A stretch of 64,000 nt of DNA from Planifilum fulgidum (GTDB lineage Bacteria; Bacillota; Bacilli; Thermoactinomycetales; DSM-44946). Below the pieces are notes generated by a model, which ran no database searches, was not told the origin of the DNA, and saw only the letters and a program-made list of their open reading frames with translations. The position numbers were made by a program, and so were the translations under genes. The stretch lies in NCBI RefSeq assembly GCF_900113175.1, contig NZ_FOOK01000014.1, positions 1-64,000 of the forward strand, in the 5' to 3' direction. Below, in pieces: positions 1 through 8,440 of the stretch (its first letter is position 1; the number at the start of each line of letters is the position of its first letter).

Positions 1-130
1 CCTCCTTATTGCCGTGGCTCAAAACATCAAAAAAAATGGCCTTGCTCCTCTCGAAGAGAGGAAAAGGCTTTGTGATCCGCCTAATTTACCAAATCTAATC
101 TCCTTTATCTGTTTATTCCCCATAAACACG

Positions 131-171
131 CAAACCCTGGCGCTTTTCTTGCGAAAAGAGCCAGGGGGTTT
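131..171. terminator. long hairpin downstream of the minus-strand gene at 220-486
   Basis: The arms CAAACCCTGGC and GCCAGGGGGTTTG, plus an inner CTTTTC/GAAAAG pairing, enclose a TTGC loop. The hairpin lies just past the 3' end of the minus-strand small gene and would suit its terminator, but no clean U-run follows on the minus strand, so the assignment is uncertain. Confidence 0.4.
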
Positions 172-183
172 GTCATCAATCTC

Positions 184-208
184 AAGGAGGGGAAACCCCT
201 CCTTTTTT
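184..208 (+). terminator. rho-independent terminator (plus strand)
   Basis: A perfect nine-base stem (AAGGAGGGG/CCCCTCCTT) with an AAA loop runs straight into six T residues. It should end plus-strand transcription entering from outside the window and faces the minus-strand gene that ends at 220. Confidence 0.8.
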
Positions 209-219
209 GCAACCCGGGA

Positions 220-486
220 TCAGACCACTTTCGCTTCGGCTTTGGCGGCGGGCTTTTTGTTCCAGGCCGGAACGTGAACGGAAGCCAGTTCGTCGGCGTA
301 GATCAATCCGAAGCGGTCGGTGATGTACACTTTGCGGTTATCGTAATTGTAAGTGTTTTTCACCTTGACGTTGATCTTTTTGCCGAATGCGCTAACGAGG
401 GTGATTTCGTCCCCCGGCTGCAGCCAGTCCATAATCGTGCCCGTGCGGACTCCGCCCATTTCGTACCTTCCGATGTAGCGAGCCAT
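220..486 (-). CDS. small conserved-looking protein of unknown function
   Basis: An 88-residue basic protein with no signal peptide or membrane segment. The body is rich in beta-prone stretches (DEITLVSAFGKKINVKVKN, NRKVYITDRFGLIY) with charged turns, which suggests a small beta-barrel (SH3-like) fold; this is a guess from composition. The last 15 residues are Lys/Ala-rich (PAAKAEAKVV), like a flexible basic tail. The ATG is preceded by GAAGGGAG at good spacing. It stands alone, with a hairpin past its stop and a GC-poor upstream region. I do not recognise the family and assign no function. Confidence 0.7.
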   Translation of the reverse strand: MARYIGRYEMGGVRTGTIMDWLQPGDEITLVSAFGKKINVKVKNTYNYDNRKVYITDRFGLIYADELASVHVPAWNKKPAAKAEAKVV

Positions 487-854
487 GGAATTTCACTCCC
501 TTCGGTTCAAGATACAATATTCGAAAAAATTTCCCTTAGATCACACCTACTTTACAACTAGATGACATCTATATTGTAATCACAAATTCGCTATTTGTGC
601 AACCATCAATTATGTCTATTTTTCGAATTGGTTCAACGGACCTGTTTAAGGGAATCAAAAAATGTGTTCAAGTCGGTATGGAAAGATATAACGGCAAACA
701 TCTTTTGGGATGAAAGGGCTTTCGTGAGGGTTTTCTCCGATCAGAGTGCTTGTTATACAGTCATGATCGCTGTCTGTTCAAAAAATGAGGGGGCGTGACC
801 GCTTGAACAATTGTGCACAAAAAAATCCCCCTGCCGGGGTAGATTGCAAAAATG
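487..854. other. intergenic region, AT-richer, no convincing gene
   Basis: This stretch separates two minus-strand genes and is clearly AT-richer than its surroundings. It must carry the promoter of the 220-486 gene; several AT-rich hexamers are possible but none is a clear consensus pair. A 67-codon plus-strand frame (595-798) lacks a good ribosome binding site and a natural-looking sequence. Near 820-840 a short CCCC/GGGG hairpin follows the 3' end of the next minus-strand gene. Confidence 0.5.
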
Positions 855-1277
855 TTACAGCAGCTCCCGGTAGGGGGTCAGATCGATGTTTTTCCTTTGC
901 AGGGTCTTGATCAGAAACTTGTGGTCCCGGCGGGGTGTGGCCAGGATGTATCCCCGGATGATGAGATCTTCCCGCATCTCCGTCGCCTTTTCCTTCAGGG
1001 CCAGTTCGCCGATCTTTGCGGCGATCTTCTGGCGGGCCACATCCCGAAACAACTTGGGAACCGGACGAACCAGCTCCTCCAGCAGCTCCTTCTGTTCCTC
1101 CGTCCACAGGTGACGGGTTTGTTCGATGTAATATTCCTGCCATTCCAGAATCGATTTGCCGTCCTCCCGGGGCAGCGATTTGAGGAACTTGCGAAACATG
1201 AAGTATCCGCCGATGCCGAGAAAGGCCAGCATGAACAGTCCCCAGAAGAGGACGGCCCAAAACATCCATTGCGACAT
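855..1277 (-). CDS. DUF2621 family membrane-anchored protein (YneK-like)
   Basis: A 140-residue protein with one N-terminal membrane segment (about residues 4-26), followed by a soluble region with the motifs PREDGKSILEWQEYYIEQTRH, PVPKLFRDVARQKIAAKIG and EDLIIRGYILATPRRDHKFL. These match the DUF2621 family typified by B. subtilis YneK, at the family's usual length. The function is unknown; a cytoplasmic domain tethered to the membrane is expected. I chose the ATG at 1277, with AGAAGGTG upstream at proper spacing, over an in-frame GTG three codons earlier that overlaps the binding site. It has its own promoter about 120 bases upstream and a structured leader. Confidence 0.88.
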   Translation of the reverse strand: MSQWMFWAVLFWGLFMLAFLGIGGYFMFRKFLKSLPREDGKSILEWQEYYIEQTRHLWTEEQKELLEELVRPVPKLFRDVARQKIAAKIGELALKEKATEMREDLIIRGYILATPRRDHKFLIKTLQRKNIDLTPYRELL

Positions 1278-1354
1278 GAAAAACACCTTCTTAAAATCAA
1301 TCTCCCGCCCTTTCGAAGGGAACGGGATGACGTCTTTCCCTCATGAGAGGGGGC

Positions 1355-1375
1355 GGTCCCGCCGGATGCGGGACC
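1355..1375 (-). promoter_or_regulatory. hairpin in the 5' leader of the DUF2621 gene
   Basis: A perfect 8-bp stem, GGTCCCGC/GCGGGACC with a 5-nt loop, lies between the promoter and start codon of the DUF2621 gene. A second small stem (CCCTC/GAGGG) sits directly next to it. Regulation through this leader is possible but not shown. Confidence 0.4.
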
Positions 1376-1395
1376 CGACTTTCTTCCTTACCCAA

Positions 1396-1423
1396 ATTAT
1401 ATAGAAGAAGGAGGAGATCGCAA
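1396..1423 (-). promoter_or_regulatory. sigma-A-type promoter of the DUF2621 gene
   Basis: Read on the minus strand, TTGCGA (1418-1423) is followed after 16 bases by a consensus TATAAT (1396-1401). The start codon is at 1277, so the transcript would have a 5' leader of roughly 110 bases. Confidence 0.65.
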
Positions 1424-1679
1424 GGGAATCCTTCTTCCCCGGGACCGGATTCCGCTCCCGTCCACATTCTTTCGCGGCGGGAAAGGGCTTTCGCGCGGAG
1501 GAATGGACCGGGGCGGACGGGAAAGGAGCGGCCCCTGCGGGAAGCGGGATTTTCGGCCGAGATAAGAGCTTGTTTGTCCCGAGCGGATTGAAGTATGCTA
1601 GTTTTAAAGAATTGATGAATCCACCGCCGACAAGGCCCGAAGGGGCGTCCTGCAAAACCGAGGGAAAAGGGAGATTTAC

Positions 1680-1982
1680 ATGGATCGCGAAAAACTGTCG
1701 GAGAAGCTGTTGCAGATGAAGGAGGAGCACATCCTGTTCATTCCTTCCGGAACCGGTGTGCAAATTACGGTAGAGCGCATCCAGGTGGGCAACGAACTGG
1801 GCTGGGGGCTTCACGTGAAGGACGAGAAGCAGGTGTCGCGCTATGTGTCCCGCGATCCGGGGAGAATCACGGATTACATACTGACGCTGAAGCCCAGAGG
1901 GATTCCCCTGCTCAGGCACCGGGGGGAACGGTTGGAGGAATCGTCCCAGTTCGCGAAGAAGGCTTCCTGGCTGTTGGATTGA
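1680..1982 (+). CDS. hypothetical protein, 100 aa
   Basis: A 100-residue soluble protein beginning MDREKLSEKLLQMKEEHILF, an amphipathic N-terminal helix, followed by an alternating beta-type region (GTGVQITVERIQVGNELGWG) and a basic C-terminal half. AGGGAAAAGGGAG upstream gives a strong ribosome binding site. It is a single gene in front of the bps unit, about 140 bases from that start. No catalytic motif, signal peptide or membrane segment is visible and I do not recognise the family. Confidence 0.65.
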   Translation: MDREKLSEKLLQMKEEHILFIPSGTGVQITVERIQVGNELGWGLHVKDEKQVSRYVSRDPGRITDYILTLKPRGIPLLRHRGERLEESSQFAKKASWLLD

Positions 1983-2120
1983 TCAGCGCCGGGACCGGAA
2001 CTTTTCCGCGCCGCATCGCGCGGTTTTTTTGTTTTTCCGGGGAAAACGGCGGGCCTTCGCATGACTGGTCCCGCGAAGGGAAATCTATGGGTATCAGGGA
2101 AATGGTTGGAGGGATCGCGA

Positions 2121-3302
2121 TTGGCGCGGATTGTCTCGGTGGGAACGGCCGTCCCCGAATACGAGGTGGACCAGCGGGAGGCGCGGGAGTTTGCCCGCGG
2201 GCTGTTCCGGGAGGCGTTTGGGGATATTGACCGGTTGTTGAAGATCTTTGATCATGCGGCCATCGAACGGCGCCGATTCAGCAGGCCCCGGTCCTGGTTT
2301 GAACAGGACCATTCCTTTGCCGAGCGAAACAAAGCTTATGTGGAAGCGGCGTGCAACCTGGGGGAGGAGGCGGTTCGCCGCTGCCTGAAGGGGGCGGGCC
2401 TTGGGCCCCGGGAGGTGGATCACTTTATTTTCGTCTCCTCCACCGGCCTGTCCACCCCCAGCATCGACGCCCATCTGGTCAACCGGTTGGGCATGAACCC
2501 CCAGGTGAAGCGAACCCCCCTCTGGGGATTGGGATGTGCCGGCGGAGCGGCGGGGCTCGCCCGCGCCTTCGAGGTGGCCCGGGCCTTTCCGGAACGGCGC
2601 GTTCTCCTGCTCGCCCTGGAGCTTTGCGGGCTCACCTTTCGCCGCAATGACCTGTCCAAAAGCAATCTGGTGGCCACGTCGCTGTTTGCCGACGGGGCCG
2701 CCGCGGCGTTGGTCGCCGGGGAGAAGGCGGGCGTGGGCGGGGACGGGCCGCGGATCATCGACGCGATGAGCATGACTTGGCCCAGGTCCCTGGACGTGAT
2801 GGGATGGGAAGTGGTGGACGACGGTCTGAAAGTGATATTTTCCAAGGATATTCCGTCCATCGTGCGCCGGAAAGTGGGGCCGGTGGTGAAGGGGTTTTTG
2901 CGCCGGTGGAATTTGACCCCCGAGCGGGTGGGGAGGTATATCGCCCATCCCGGGGGAGCCAAGGTGCTGTCCGCCTACGAGGAGGCCCTTTCCCTGAAGG
3001 AGACCGTCCTGTCCAGCGCCCGTTCCGTCCTGCGCGCCCACGGAAACATGTCTTCGGCGACGGTGCTGTTTGTGTTGGAGCGGGAAATGCGGGAGCGGCC
3101 CGAACGGGGAACCTACGGACTGATCACCGCCCTCGGCCCCGGATTCAGCCTGGAACTGATGCTTGTCCGGTGGGGGGAGGAAGGGCCGACGGAAAGCCGG
3201 GTGGAGGCGGCGGATCACTCCGGGACGGGGGCGCCGGTTTCGGAATCCGGGCGGACCCCTTCGCCGGATCCGCCGGCGTCGTCTCTTCCGAGTCACAGCT
3301 GA
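2121..3302 (+). CDS. bpsA: type III polyketide synthase (chalcone/stilbene synthase family, BpsA-like)
   Basis: A 393-residue thiolase-fold enzyme that condenses acyl-CoA starters with malonyl-CoA, in Bacillus to make alkylpyrones. The catalytic triad is visible: Cys139 (GLGCAGGAAG), His276 (IAHPGGAK) and Asn309 (HGNMSSATV). I chose TTG 2121 because TTGGAGGG precedes it and the product then starts at the conserved beta strand ARIVSVGTAVPEY; an in-frame ATG at 2061 would add 20 atypical residues. The last 35 or so residues (rich in Ser, Pro, Gly) extend beyond the usual family length. A BpsB-type methyltransferase gene follows after 21 bases, the same order as bpsA-bpsB in B. subtilis. Confidence 0.92.
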   Translation: MARIVSVGTAVPEYEVDQREAREFARGLFREAFGDIDRLLKIFDHAAIERRRFSRPRSWFEQDHSFAERNKAYVEAACNLGEEAVRRCLKGAGLGPREVDHFIFVSSTGLSTPSIDAHLVNRLGMNPQVKRTPLWGLGCAGGAAGLARAFEVARAFPERRVLLLALELCGLTFRRNDLSKSNLVATSLFADGAAAALVAGEKAGVGGDGPRIIDAMSMTWPRSLDVMGWEVVDDGLKVIFSKDIPSIVRRKVGPVVKGFLRRWNLTPERVGRYIAHPGGAKVLSAYEEALSLKETVLSSARSVLRAHGNMSSATVLFVLEREMRERPERGTYGLITALGPGFSLELMLVRWGEEGPTESRVEAADHSGTGAPVSESGRTPSPDPPASSLPSHS

Positions 3303-3323
3303 AGGCGGCAGGGAGGTGAGCCG

Positions 3324-3887
3324 ATGGGGCTCGGGTGGGCGCTGCTTTTGATTGTGGGATTGCAGAGGCTGGCGGAACTGCGCGTGGCCGGGCGGAACGC
3401 CCGGTGGGCGCGGGCGCAGGGCGGTTATGAGGTGGGAGGAGGGCACTACATCCTCATCGTCTCGGTGCACCTGCTCTGGTTTCTGGGCATGGCCGGCGAA
3501 ATCCTTTCGGGGGCGACGCCGCCGGTCTGGTGGCCGCTTCCTGCGCTCCTTTTCCTCCTCGCCCAGGTTCTCCGCTATTGGTCGATTCGTTCCCTGGGCC
3601 GCCACTGGAACACGCGGATCTGGGTGATCCCCGGTAAGAAACCGGTCCTCCGCGGCCCTTACCGGTTTATCCGCCATCCCAATTATCTCGCCGTCATTGC
3701 CGAGATCCTCGCGCTTCCCCTCCTCCTGGGGGCTTTTTGGACGGCGGCGGTGGCGTCTCTTTTGAATCTGCTGGTATTGCTCGGGGTGCGCATTCCCGCG
3801 GAGGAGCGGGCCCTGGCGGCGGCGATGGAAGAGGACGGGGAGGCGGGGCGAAAAAACCGTTTCCTTCCCTTCCCGAAACGGGGATGA
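3324..3887 (+). CDS. bpsB: isoprenylcysteine carboxyl methyltransferase-family protein (BpsB/YpbQ-like)
   Basis: A 187-residue membrane protein with about four or five hydrophobic segments. The C-terminal half has the ICMT-type SAM-binding signature: GRHWNTRIWVIPGKK, then RGPYRFIRHPNYLAV and the late acidic segment PAEERALAAAMEE. In B. subtilis BpsB O-methylates the alkylpyrones made by BpsA. Here the gene lies 21 bases downstream of the type III PKS with its own GGGAGGTG site, so a two-gene operon is likely. Function is assigned by family and neighbour. Confidence 0.88.
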   Translation: MGLGWALLLIVGLQRLAELRVAGRNARWARAQGGYEVGGGHYILIVSVHLLWFLGMAGEILSGATPPVWWPLPALLFLLAQVLRYWSIRSLGRHWNTRIWVIPGKKPVLRGPYRFIRHPNYLAVIAEILALPLLLGAFWTAAVASLLNLLVLLGVRIPAEERALAAAMEEDGEAGRKNRFLPFPKRG

Positions 3888-4246
3888 AGGCCTGACGCGC
3901 TTTCATTGCCGCGTGCTTGCGCCTGATGCCCGGGCAAGGTTTTCCCTTTTTGATGACGCAGGAACCATGACAGAAGTCACGGGGTGTTTCTCCGTTTGTG
4001 ACCGCAGGCAGTATCTGAAAAAGGGATGGGGAAGGCAAAATAAACAGGAAAAAACGGGGAGATCATCCGATGCTCGCTAAAGGGCGCGGATTGGACGGCC
4101 CCCGACGCTTGCCGGGGGTCTCTGAAATGTTGTTTACCGCTTGATCGGTGCGGGAATTTGTGTGGGGAGGCGGAAGCCCTGTTGGGAAGAAAGCCGGGGG
4201 CCGACGAAATTTTCCGGAAAGCGGCCTGGGGAGAGGAGGAAATGCC
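3888..4246. other. intergenic region after bpsB
   Basis: No coding frame looks natural here. A GC-rich hairpin (GGCCCCCG...GCCGGGGGTC near 4097-4122) could end the bps transcript but has no U-run. The rest shows nothing recognisable. Confidence 0.4.
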
Positions 4247-4387
4247 ATGATCATAGCCGGCTGCTTGCTTATCGGTGTCGGTTTGGGAATGCTGTTCGGG
4301 CAGACAGGCGCGGGCGCATTGATCGGCCTGGGTGCGGGTTTTTTGCTCGAATTCTTTTGGTCAAGGGGAAAGCGGAAGGAATCGTGA
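4247..4387 (+). CDS. small membrane protein, 46 aa
   Basis: Two closely spaced hydrophobic, glycine-rich segments (IIAGCLLIGVGLGMLFG and ALIGLGAGFLLEFF) end in a basic tail (WSRGKRKES), so a two-helix hairpin in the membrane is predicted. ATG 4247 is chosen because AGGAGG lies 7 bases upstream; the longer in-frame start at 4148 has no such site. The function is unknown. It resembles the many short Gly-rich membrane proteins of Bacilli. Confidence 0.6.
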   Translation: MIIAGCLLIGVGLGMLFGQTGAGALIGLGAGFLLEFFWSRGKRKES

Positions 4388-4508
4388 GCGGAAAACGCGC
4401 CGGTTCCCTTGGCCGGGATCAGGGGCGGCGGTCCGAACGGTCCCGGACGGCCGCCCGTTTCGTTCGGGAAGTTTTTTGCGCTTTCGGCGATCGCGCCGGG
4501 GTTTTTTC

Positions 4509-4538
4509 TTGCGATTTAACGCGTGAACTTGCTAAAAT
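4509..4538 (+). promoter_or_regulatory. sigma-A-type promoter of the Ssu-type ABC operon
   Basis: TTGCGA (4509-4514), an 18-base spacer and TAAAAT (4533-4538) lie about 100 bases before the ATPase start codon, in a locally AT-rich stretch. Confidence 0.55.
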
Positions 4539-4641
4539 CTTTTCAAAACATCTCTTATTTCAGTTTATTTTGTCTGTTTTTGCGGCTCCGGCCGAATCGG
4601 AACGGGCGCTTTTCCGCGCTTCCCGGAAAGGGGGTGGAGAG

Positions 4642-5460
4642 ATGGAACCGGACAAAGGAACGGCGGCTGTAAGCCTGCACCGGGCGACGAAGTGCTTCAC
4701 GACGCCCGCGGGGAAGGACTATACGGCGGTGCACGAGATCACGCTGGAGGTGCAGGAGGGAACCTTCGTCGCCATCGTCGGCCCGAGCGGATGCGGCAAG
4801 TCGACCCTCCTCAACATGACCGCCGGTCTGACGGCGCCCACATCCGGAACGGTGCGCATTTACGGTCAGCCGCTTCGCGGGATCAACCGGCGGGCGGCCT
4901 ATATCTTTCAGCAGGATGCGCTGCTCCCCTGGAAGACGGTTCTGGACAACGCGGCGCTCGGTTTGGTGTTTCGCGGCCGTCGCACCGACGAGGCCCGCGA
5001 GGCGGCGAGGGAGTGGCTGGAAAGGGTGGGGCTCGGTCCCTTCGCCGACCGGTACCCGTTTCAGCTGTCCGGCGGAATGCGCAAGCGGGTGGCGATCGCC
5101 CAGAGTTGGGTCGTAAATCCCGACATCTTGCTGATGGACGAGCCCTTCAGCGCCCTGGACGTGCAGACGCGGCAGATGATGGAGAGCGAACTTCTGTCCC
5201 TCTGGTCGTCGTCGCGAAAAACGGTGTTGTTCGTGACGCATGACCTGGAGGAGGCGATCGCCCTGGCGGACGAAGTCGTCGTTCTGTCGGCGGCTCCGGC
5301 CAGCCGGGTGGTGGGCCGTTTTCCCGTCGATCTGTCCCGTCCGCGCAATTTGATGGACATCCGGACGGACCCCCGTTTTGTCGATCTTTACCGGACGATC
5401 TGGTCGATTCTGCGCGAGGAGGTCCTGAAGAGTTATGAACGGAGCAGACACATGGCGTAA
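4642..5460 (+). CDS. ABC transporter ATPase, nitrate/sulfonate/taurine type (SsuB/TauB)
   Basis: A 272-residue ATP-binding subunit that powers uptake with the permease and binding protein encoded next. Walker A is GPSGCGKST, the Q-loop is FQQDALLPWKTV (the LLPW form typical of Ssu/Tau/Nit ATPases), the signature is LSGGMRKR, Walker B is ILLMDEPFSALD and the switch His is in VTHDLEEA. The start has GGGGTGGAGAG upstream. The last 26 bases overlap the permease gene, so translation is probably coupled. The exact substrate cannot be read from this subunit. Confidence 0.92.
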   Translation: MEPDKGTAAVSLHRATKCFTTPAGKDYTAVHEITLEVQEGTFVAIVGPSGCGKSTLLNMTAGLTAPTSGTVRIYGQPLRGINRRAAYIFQQDALLPWKTVLDNAALGLVFRGRRTDEAREAAREWLERVGLGPFADRYPFQLSGGMRKRVAIAQSWVVNPDILLMDEPFSALDVQTRQMMESELLSLWSSSRKTVLFVTHDLEEAIALADEVVVLSAAPASRVVGRFPVDLSRPRNLMDIRTDPRFVDLYRTIWSILREEVLKSYERSRHMA

Positions 5461-6403
5461 GCGGGAAGAGAAGATGTCCCAAGCTTCCCGAGCGGAGCAG
5501 ACGGGGAACCGCCCGGCGGAAGGGGGGATGTACGCCCCCGCCCGGCCGACGCCGGGCCCCGGAGGGGAAAGGGATGAGGCCGACCCGCGGGCGGCCGGTC
5601 GCATCGCCGCGGCCCGGCATCGGCGGAAGGTGCGCCTCCTGCAGGGGGGGTTCGGGGTTGCGCTGCTGGTTTCATGGCAGCTCCTCGCCGACGGGGGAAT
5701 TCTCGATCCCTTCTTTTTCAGCCGCCCGACCGAGATTTTCAGCCGAATCGCGGAGTGGGTGTCGACCGGATTCATCTGGCCTCACCTGGCGGTCACGCTG
5801 GAGGAAGCGTTGCTGTCCTTTGTCATCGGCGTTCTGTTGGGGGTGCTTTTCGGCTTTGTCCTGGCCCGGTTTTCGCTGCTGGCCGAGGTGTTGGACCCTT
5901 ACATCCAGATGTTGAATTCCTTGCCCCGGGTGGTTCTTGCCCCCATTTTCATGCTCTGGTTCGGCCTGGGCATCTGGTCCAAGGTGGCCCTGGGCGTCAC
6001 GCTGGTTTTCTTCGTCGTCTTCTTCAACACCTACCGGGGGGTGCGCGAGGTGGACCGGGTGATCATCGACAACGCCCGGATGCTGGGGGCCTCCGAACGG
6101 CAGCTGCTGCGGCACGTCCTGATCCCCTCGGCCCTCTCGTGGATCTTCTCCAGCTTGCATACCAGCATCGGCTTTGCCATCGTGGGGGCGGTGGTGGGGG
6201 AGTACCTCGGCGCCTCCATGGGGGTGGGCTACGTTATCGCCCAGGCGGAGGGAGTGTTTGACACGACGGGGGTTTTTGCGGGGATGATCATCCTGATGGC
6301 GGTGGTGCTGCTGGTGGATCAGGCGGTGAACCGCGTGGAGCGGCACCTGCTGCGCTGGAAGCCGGAAAACGCGGCGGGCTGGGCGGACGGGAAGAAGGAA
6401 TGA
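5435..6403 (+). CDS. ABC transporter permease, SsuC/TauC type
   Basis: A 322-residue inner-membrane subunit with about six transmembrane helices after a long hydrophilic N-terminus of roughly 65 residues (rich in Arg, Pro, Gly). The cytoplasmic EAA loop is seen as RVIIDNARMLGASERQLLRHV, followed by IPSALSWIFSSLH, the pattern for this family. GAGGAGGT precedes ATG 5435; an ATG at 5474 is an alternative. The gene overlaps the ATPase gene before it and shares an ATGA overlap region with the binding-protein gene after it. Confidence 0.9.
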   Translation: MNGADTWRKREEKMSQASRAEQTGNRPAEGGMYAPARPTPGPGGERDEADPRAAGRIAAARHRRKVRLLQGGFGVALLVSWQLLADGGILDPFFFSRPTEIFSRIAEWVSTGFIWPHLAVTLEEALLSFVIGVLLGVLFGFVLARFSLLAEVLDPYIQMLNSLPRVVLAPIFMLWFGLGIWSKVALGVTLVFFVVFFNTYRGVREVDRVIIDNARMLGASERQLLRHVLIPSALSWIFSSLHTSIGFAIVGAVVGEYLGASMGVGYVIAQAEGVFDTTGVFAGMIILMAVVLLVDQAVNRVERHLLRWKPENAAGWADGKKE

Positions 6404-6423
6404 AAGGAACGGGGGGATGTGCG

Positions 6424-7458
6424 GTGCGGAAAAATCGACGGAGGATTGCAGCCTTTGCCCTGGCGGTGTTGCTGCCGGTTTTGGCGGCTTGCGGCGGCGG
6501 TTCCGGGGGCGGCTCCTCCGCCGGGGGAACCATCGATGTGACCATCGGAGTGGGCGGTCAGGCTTCGATCGTCTATCTGCCGACCACCCTGGCCCAGCAG
6601 CTGGGCTATTACGAGGAAGAAGGGCTGAACGTGACCCTTCAGGATTTCCAGGGGGGAGCCAAGTCGTTGGAAGCCCTGATGGGCGGGAGCGTCGATGTCG
6701 TGTCGGGCTACTACGACCACACGAATCAAATGGCGGCGAAGGGGCAAAAGCTGAAATCCTTCGTCACCATGTTGCGCTATCCGGGCCTGGTGATGGCCGT
6801 CTCTCCCGAGACGGACAAACCGATCGGGAAAATCGAGGATCTGAAGGGGGCTGTGGTGGGCGTCAGCGCGCCCGGTTCCTCCACGCATCTGTTTCTCAAT
6901 TATCTGCTGTCCAAGAAGGGATTGGATCCGCGAAAGGATGTCAGCGTCATCGGGATCGGGTTGACGGGCACGGCCATCGCCGCGATGGAAAAGGGAGAGG
7001 TGGATGCGGCGGTGCTCACCGACCCGGCGGCCACCCAACTGGCCAAGCGCCATCCGGATCTGAAGATCCTGATGGACACCCGCACCGCCGAAGGCGTCAA
7101 ACAGGCCTTCGGAACGGAAACTTACCCCGCTTCGGTTCTCTATTCGAAGGCCGAGTGGATCGAGCAGAATCCGGAGGCCGCGCGCCGTTTGGCCCGGGCG
7201 ATCCAGCGCACCCTGAAATGGATCCAGCAACATTCCCCCCGGGAGATCGCGGAGAAGATGCCCTCCCGGTTCCACGGCGGGGACGAGTCCACCTATGTGG
7301 AGGCCATCGATCACACCATGCCCATGTTCTCTCCGGACGGGGTGATGCATCCGGAGGGGCCGCAAGCCGTAAAAGAGGTGTTGTCCCTCTCGCTGGAGGA
7401 AGTGCGCCGGGCGAAATTCGACCTGAAGGAAACCTACACCAACGAGTTTGTCCAATAG
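6424..7458 (+). CDS. ABC transporter substrate-binding lipoprotein (NMT1/SsuA-like)
   Basis: A 344-residue secreted lipoprotein. The basic n-region, hydrophobic core and lipobox LAAC are followed by a Gly/Ser linker, then a periplasmic-binding fold with VYLPTTLAQQLGYYEEEGL, GSVDVVSGYYDHT and GVSAPGSSTHLFLNYLL, as in the NMT1/THI5 and SsuA group. The ligand is likely a small organic anion such as a sulfonate, but a pyrimidine or aromatic compound is equally compatible. GTG 6424 has GGGGGG upstream and gives a clean signal peptide; an ATG at 6400 overlapping the permease stop (ATGA) is the alternative start. Confidence 0.88.
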   Translation: MRKNRRRIAAFALAVLLPVLAACGGGSGGGSSAGGTIDVTIGVGGQASIVYLPTTLAQQLGYYEEEGLNVTLQDFQGGAKSLEALMGGSVDVVSGYYDHTNQMAAKGQKLKSFVTMLRYPGLVMAVSPETDKPIGKIEDLKGAVVGVSAPGSSTHLFLNYLLSKKGLDPRKDVSVIGIGLTGTAIAAMEKGEVDAAVLTDPAATQLAKRHPDLKILMDTRTAEGVKQAFGTETYPASVLYSKAEWIEQNPEAARRLARAIQRTLKWIQQHSPREIAEKMPSRFHGGDESTYVEAIDHTMPMFSPDGVMHPEGPQAVKEVLSLSLEEVRRAKFDLKETYTNEFVQ

Positions 7459-7510
7459 TGAGGCCTCCTGCGGCCGGCATCCAATCCCGCGCAGGCCCCT
7501 TTGGGGGGTT

Positions 7511-8284
7511 CTATGCGTAAATCATCTTCACCGTCATGCCGCCGTCGATCACCAGGTTGGCCCCGGTGATGAACTCCGCATCCGGAGAGGCGAGGTAGCG
7601 GACGGCCCGGGCGATGTCTTCGGGGCGTCCCACCCGGTCCGAGGGGTGCTGCCGATGGTCCTCTTCGGTCAATTGCGCCGGTTTCCGGGCGCTTTTCTTT
7701 TTCCATTCGGAGGTTTCGATCCATCCCGGACTGATCGCGTTGACGCGGACCGTCGGCCCGAGGCTGACGGCCAGCGCGTGGGTGAGGGCCAGAATTCCCC
7801 CTTTGGAGGCGGAGTAGGCCTCGGTGTGGGGTTCGGACATCAGGGCCCGGGTGGAGGCGATGTTGATGATGGAGGCCCGTCCGGCCGTCCGCAGCAGGGG
7901 CAGGCCGTACTTCGCGCACAAAAAGACGCTCCGCAGATTGACGTGGATCACCCGGTCCCACTCTTCCACGGAGAGCTCCTCCAGTGGGCGGAAAAGGCTG
8001 ATCCCCGCGTTGTTGCACAGGATGTGCAGTTTGCCCCGTTCCTTGCCGATCCGGTCCATCAGCCGCCGGATTTCTTCCGGCCGCGCCACGTCCGTGGGAA
8101 CAAAGGTGGCCGCGCCCCCCGCCTTCCGGATCTCCTCTTCGCACTCGGTCCCCGCTTCCTCATCCTGTTCCGCGATGTAGACGTGGGCCCCTTCCCGGGC
8201 GAGGAGTTCCGCCACCGCGCGGCCGATGCCTTGCCCTCCGCCGGTGACGACCGCCGTCTGATCCGCAAAAAGCCTTTTTTCCAA
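7511..8284 (-). CDS. short-chain dehydrogenase/reductase, classical type
   Basis: A 257-residue Rossmann-fold NAD(P)-dependent oxidoreductase. It has the cofactor motif TGGGQGIG near the N-terminus, NNAG, the catalytic Ser in NIAST and the YSASKGG Tyr-Lys pair, then the C-terminal substrate loop with SPGWIET. An acidic residue after the second beta strand (AEQDEE) suggests NAD preference. The start is a TTG with a run of seven G residues as binding site. It is the last gene of a three-gene minus-strand run after a class II aldolase-domain protein and another SDR, which suggests a small catabolic unit. Confidence 0.88.
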   Translation of the reverse strand: MEKRLFADQTAVVTGGGQGIGRAVAELLAREGAHVYIAEQDEEAGTECEEEIRKAGGAATFVPTDVARPEEIRRLMDRIGKERGKLHILCNNAGISLFRPLEELSVEEWDRVIHVNLRSVFLCAKYGLPLLRTAGRASIINIASTRALMSEPHTEAYSASKGGILALTHALAVSLGPTVRVNAISPGWIETSEWKKKSARKPAQLTEEDHRQHPSDRVGRPEDIARAVRYLASPDAEFITGANLVIDGGMTVKMIYA

Positions 8285-8440
8285 AGCTTGTCCCCCCCTG
8301 ATTTTTTTCAGGCGAAAGATTTGAAAGCCCCCGGCGAAAAGAAGAAGGAGGGATGCGCGCGGGTGCCTCGGCGCGGCGAACCTTGCACCCCTTCCGGCAC
8401 TTCAACGGGGCTTTTAAACCATTTTAACGCCGGGTACGCT

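Noticed and set aside
2094-3677. Minus-strand 527-codon open frame opposite the bps genes
   Set aside because: Pro/Arg/His-rich composition with no start signal; it is a shadow of the PKS and methyltransferase genes.
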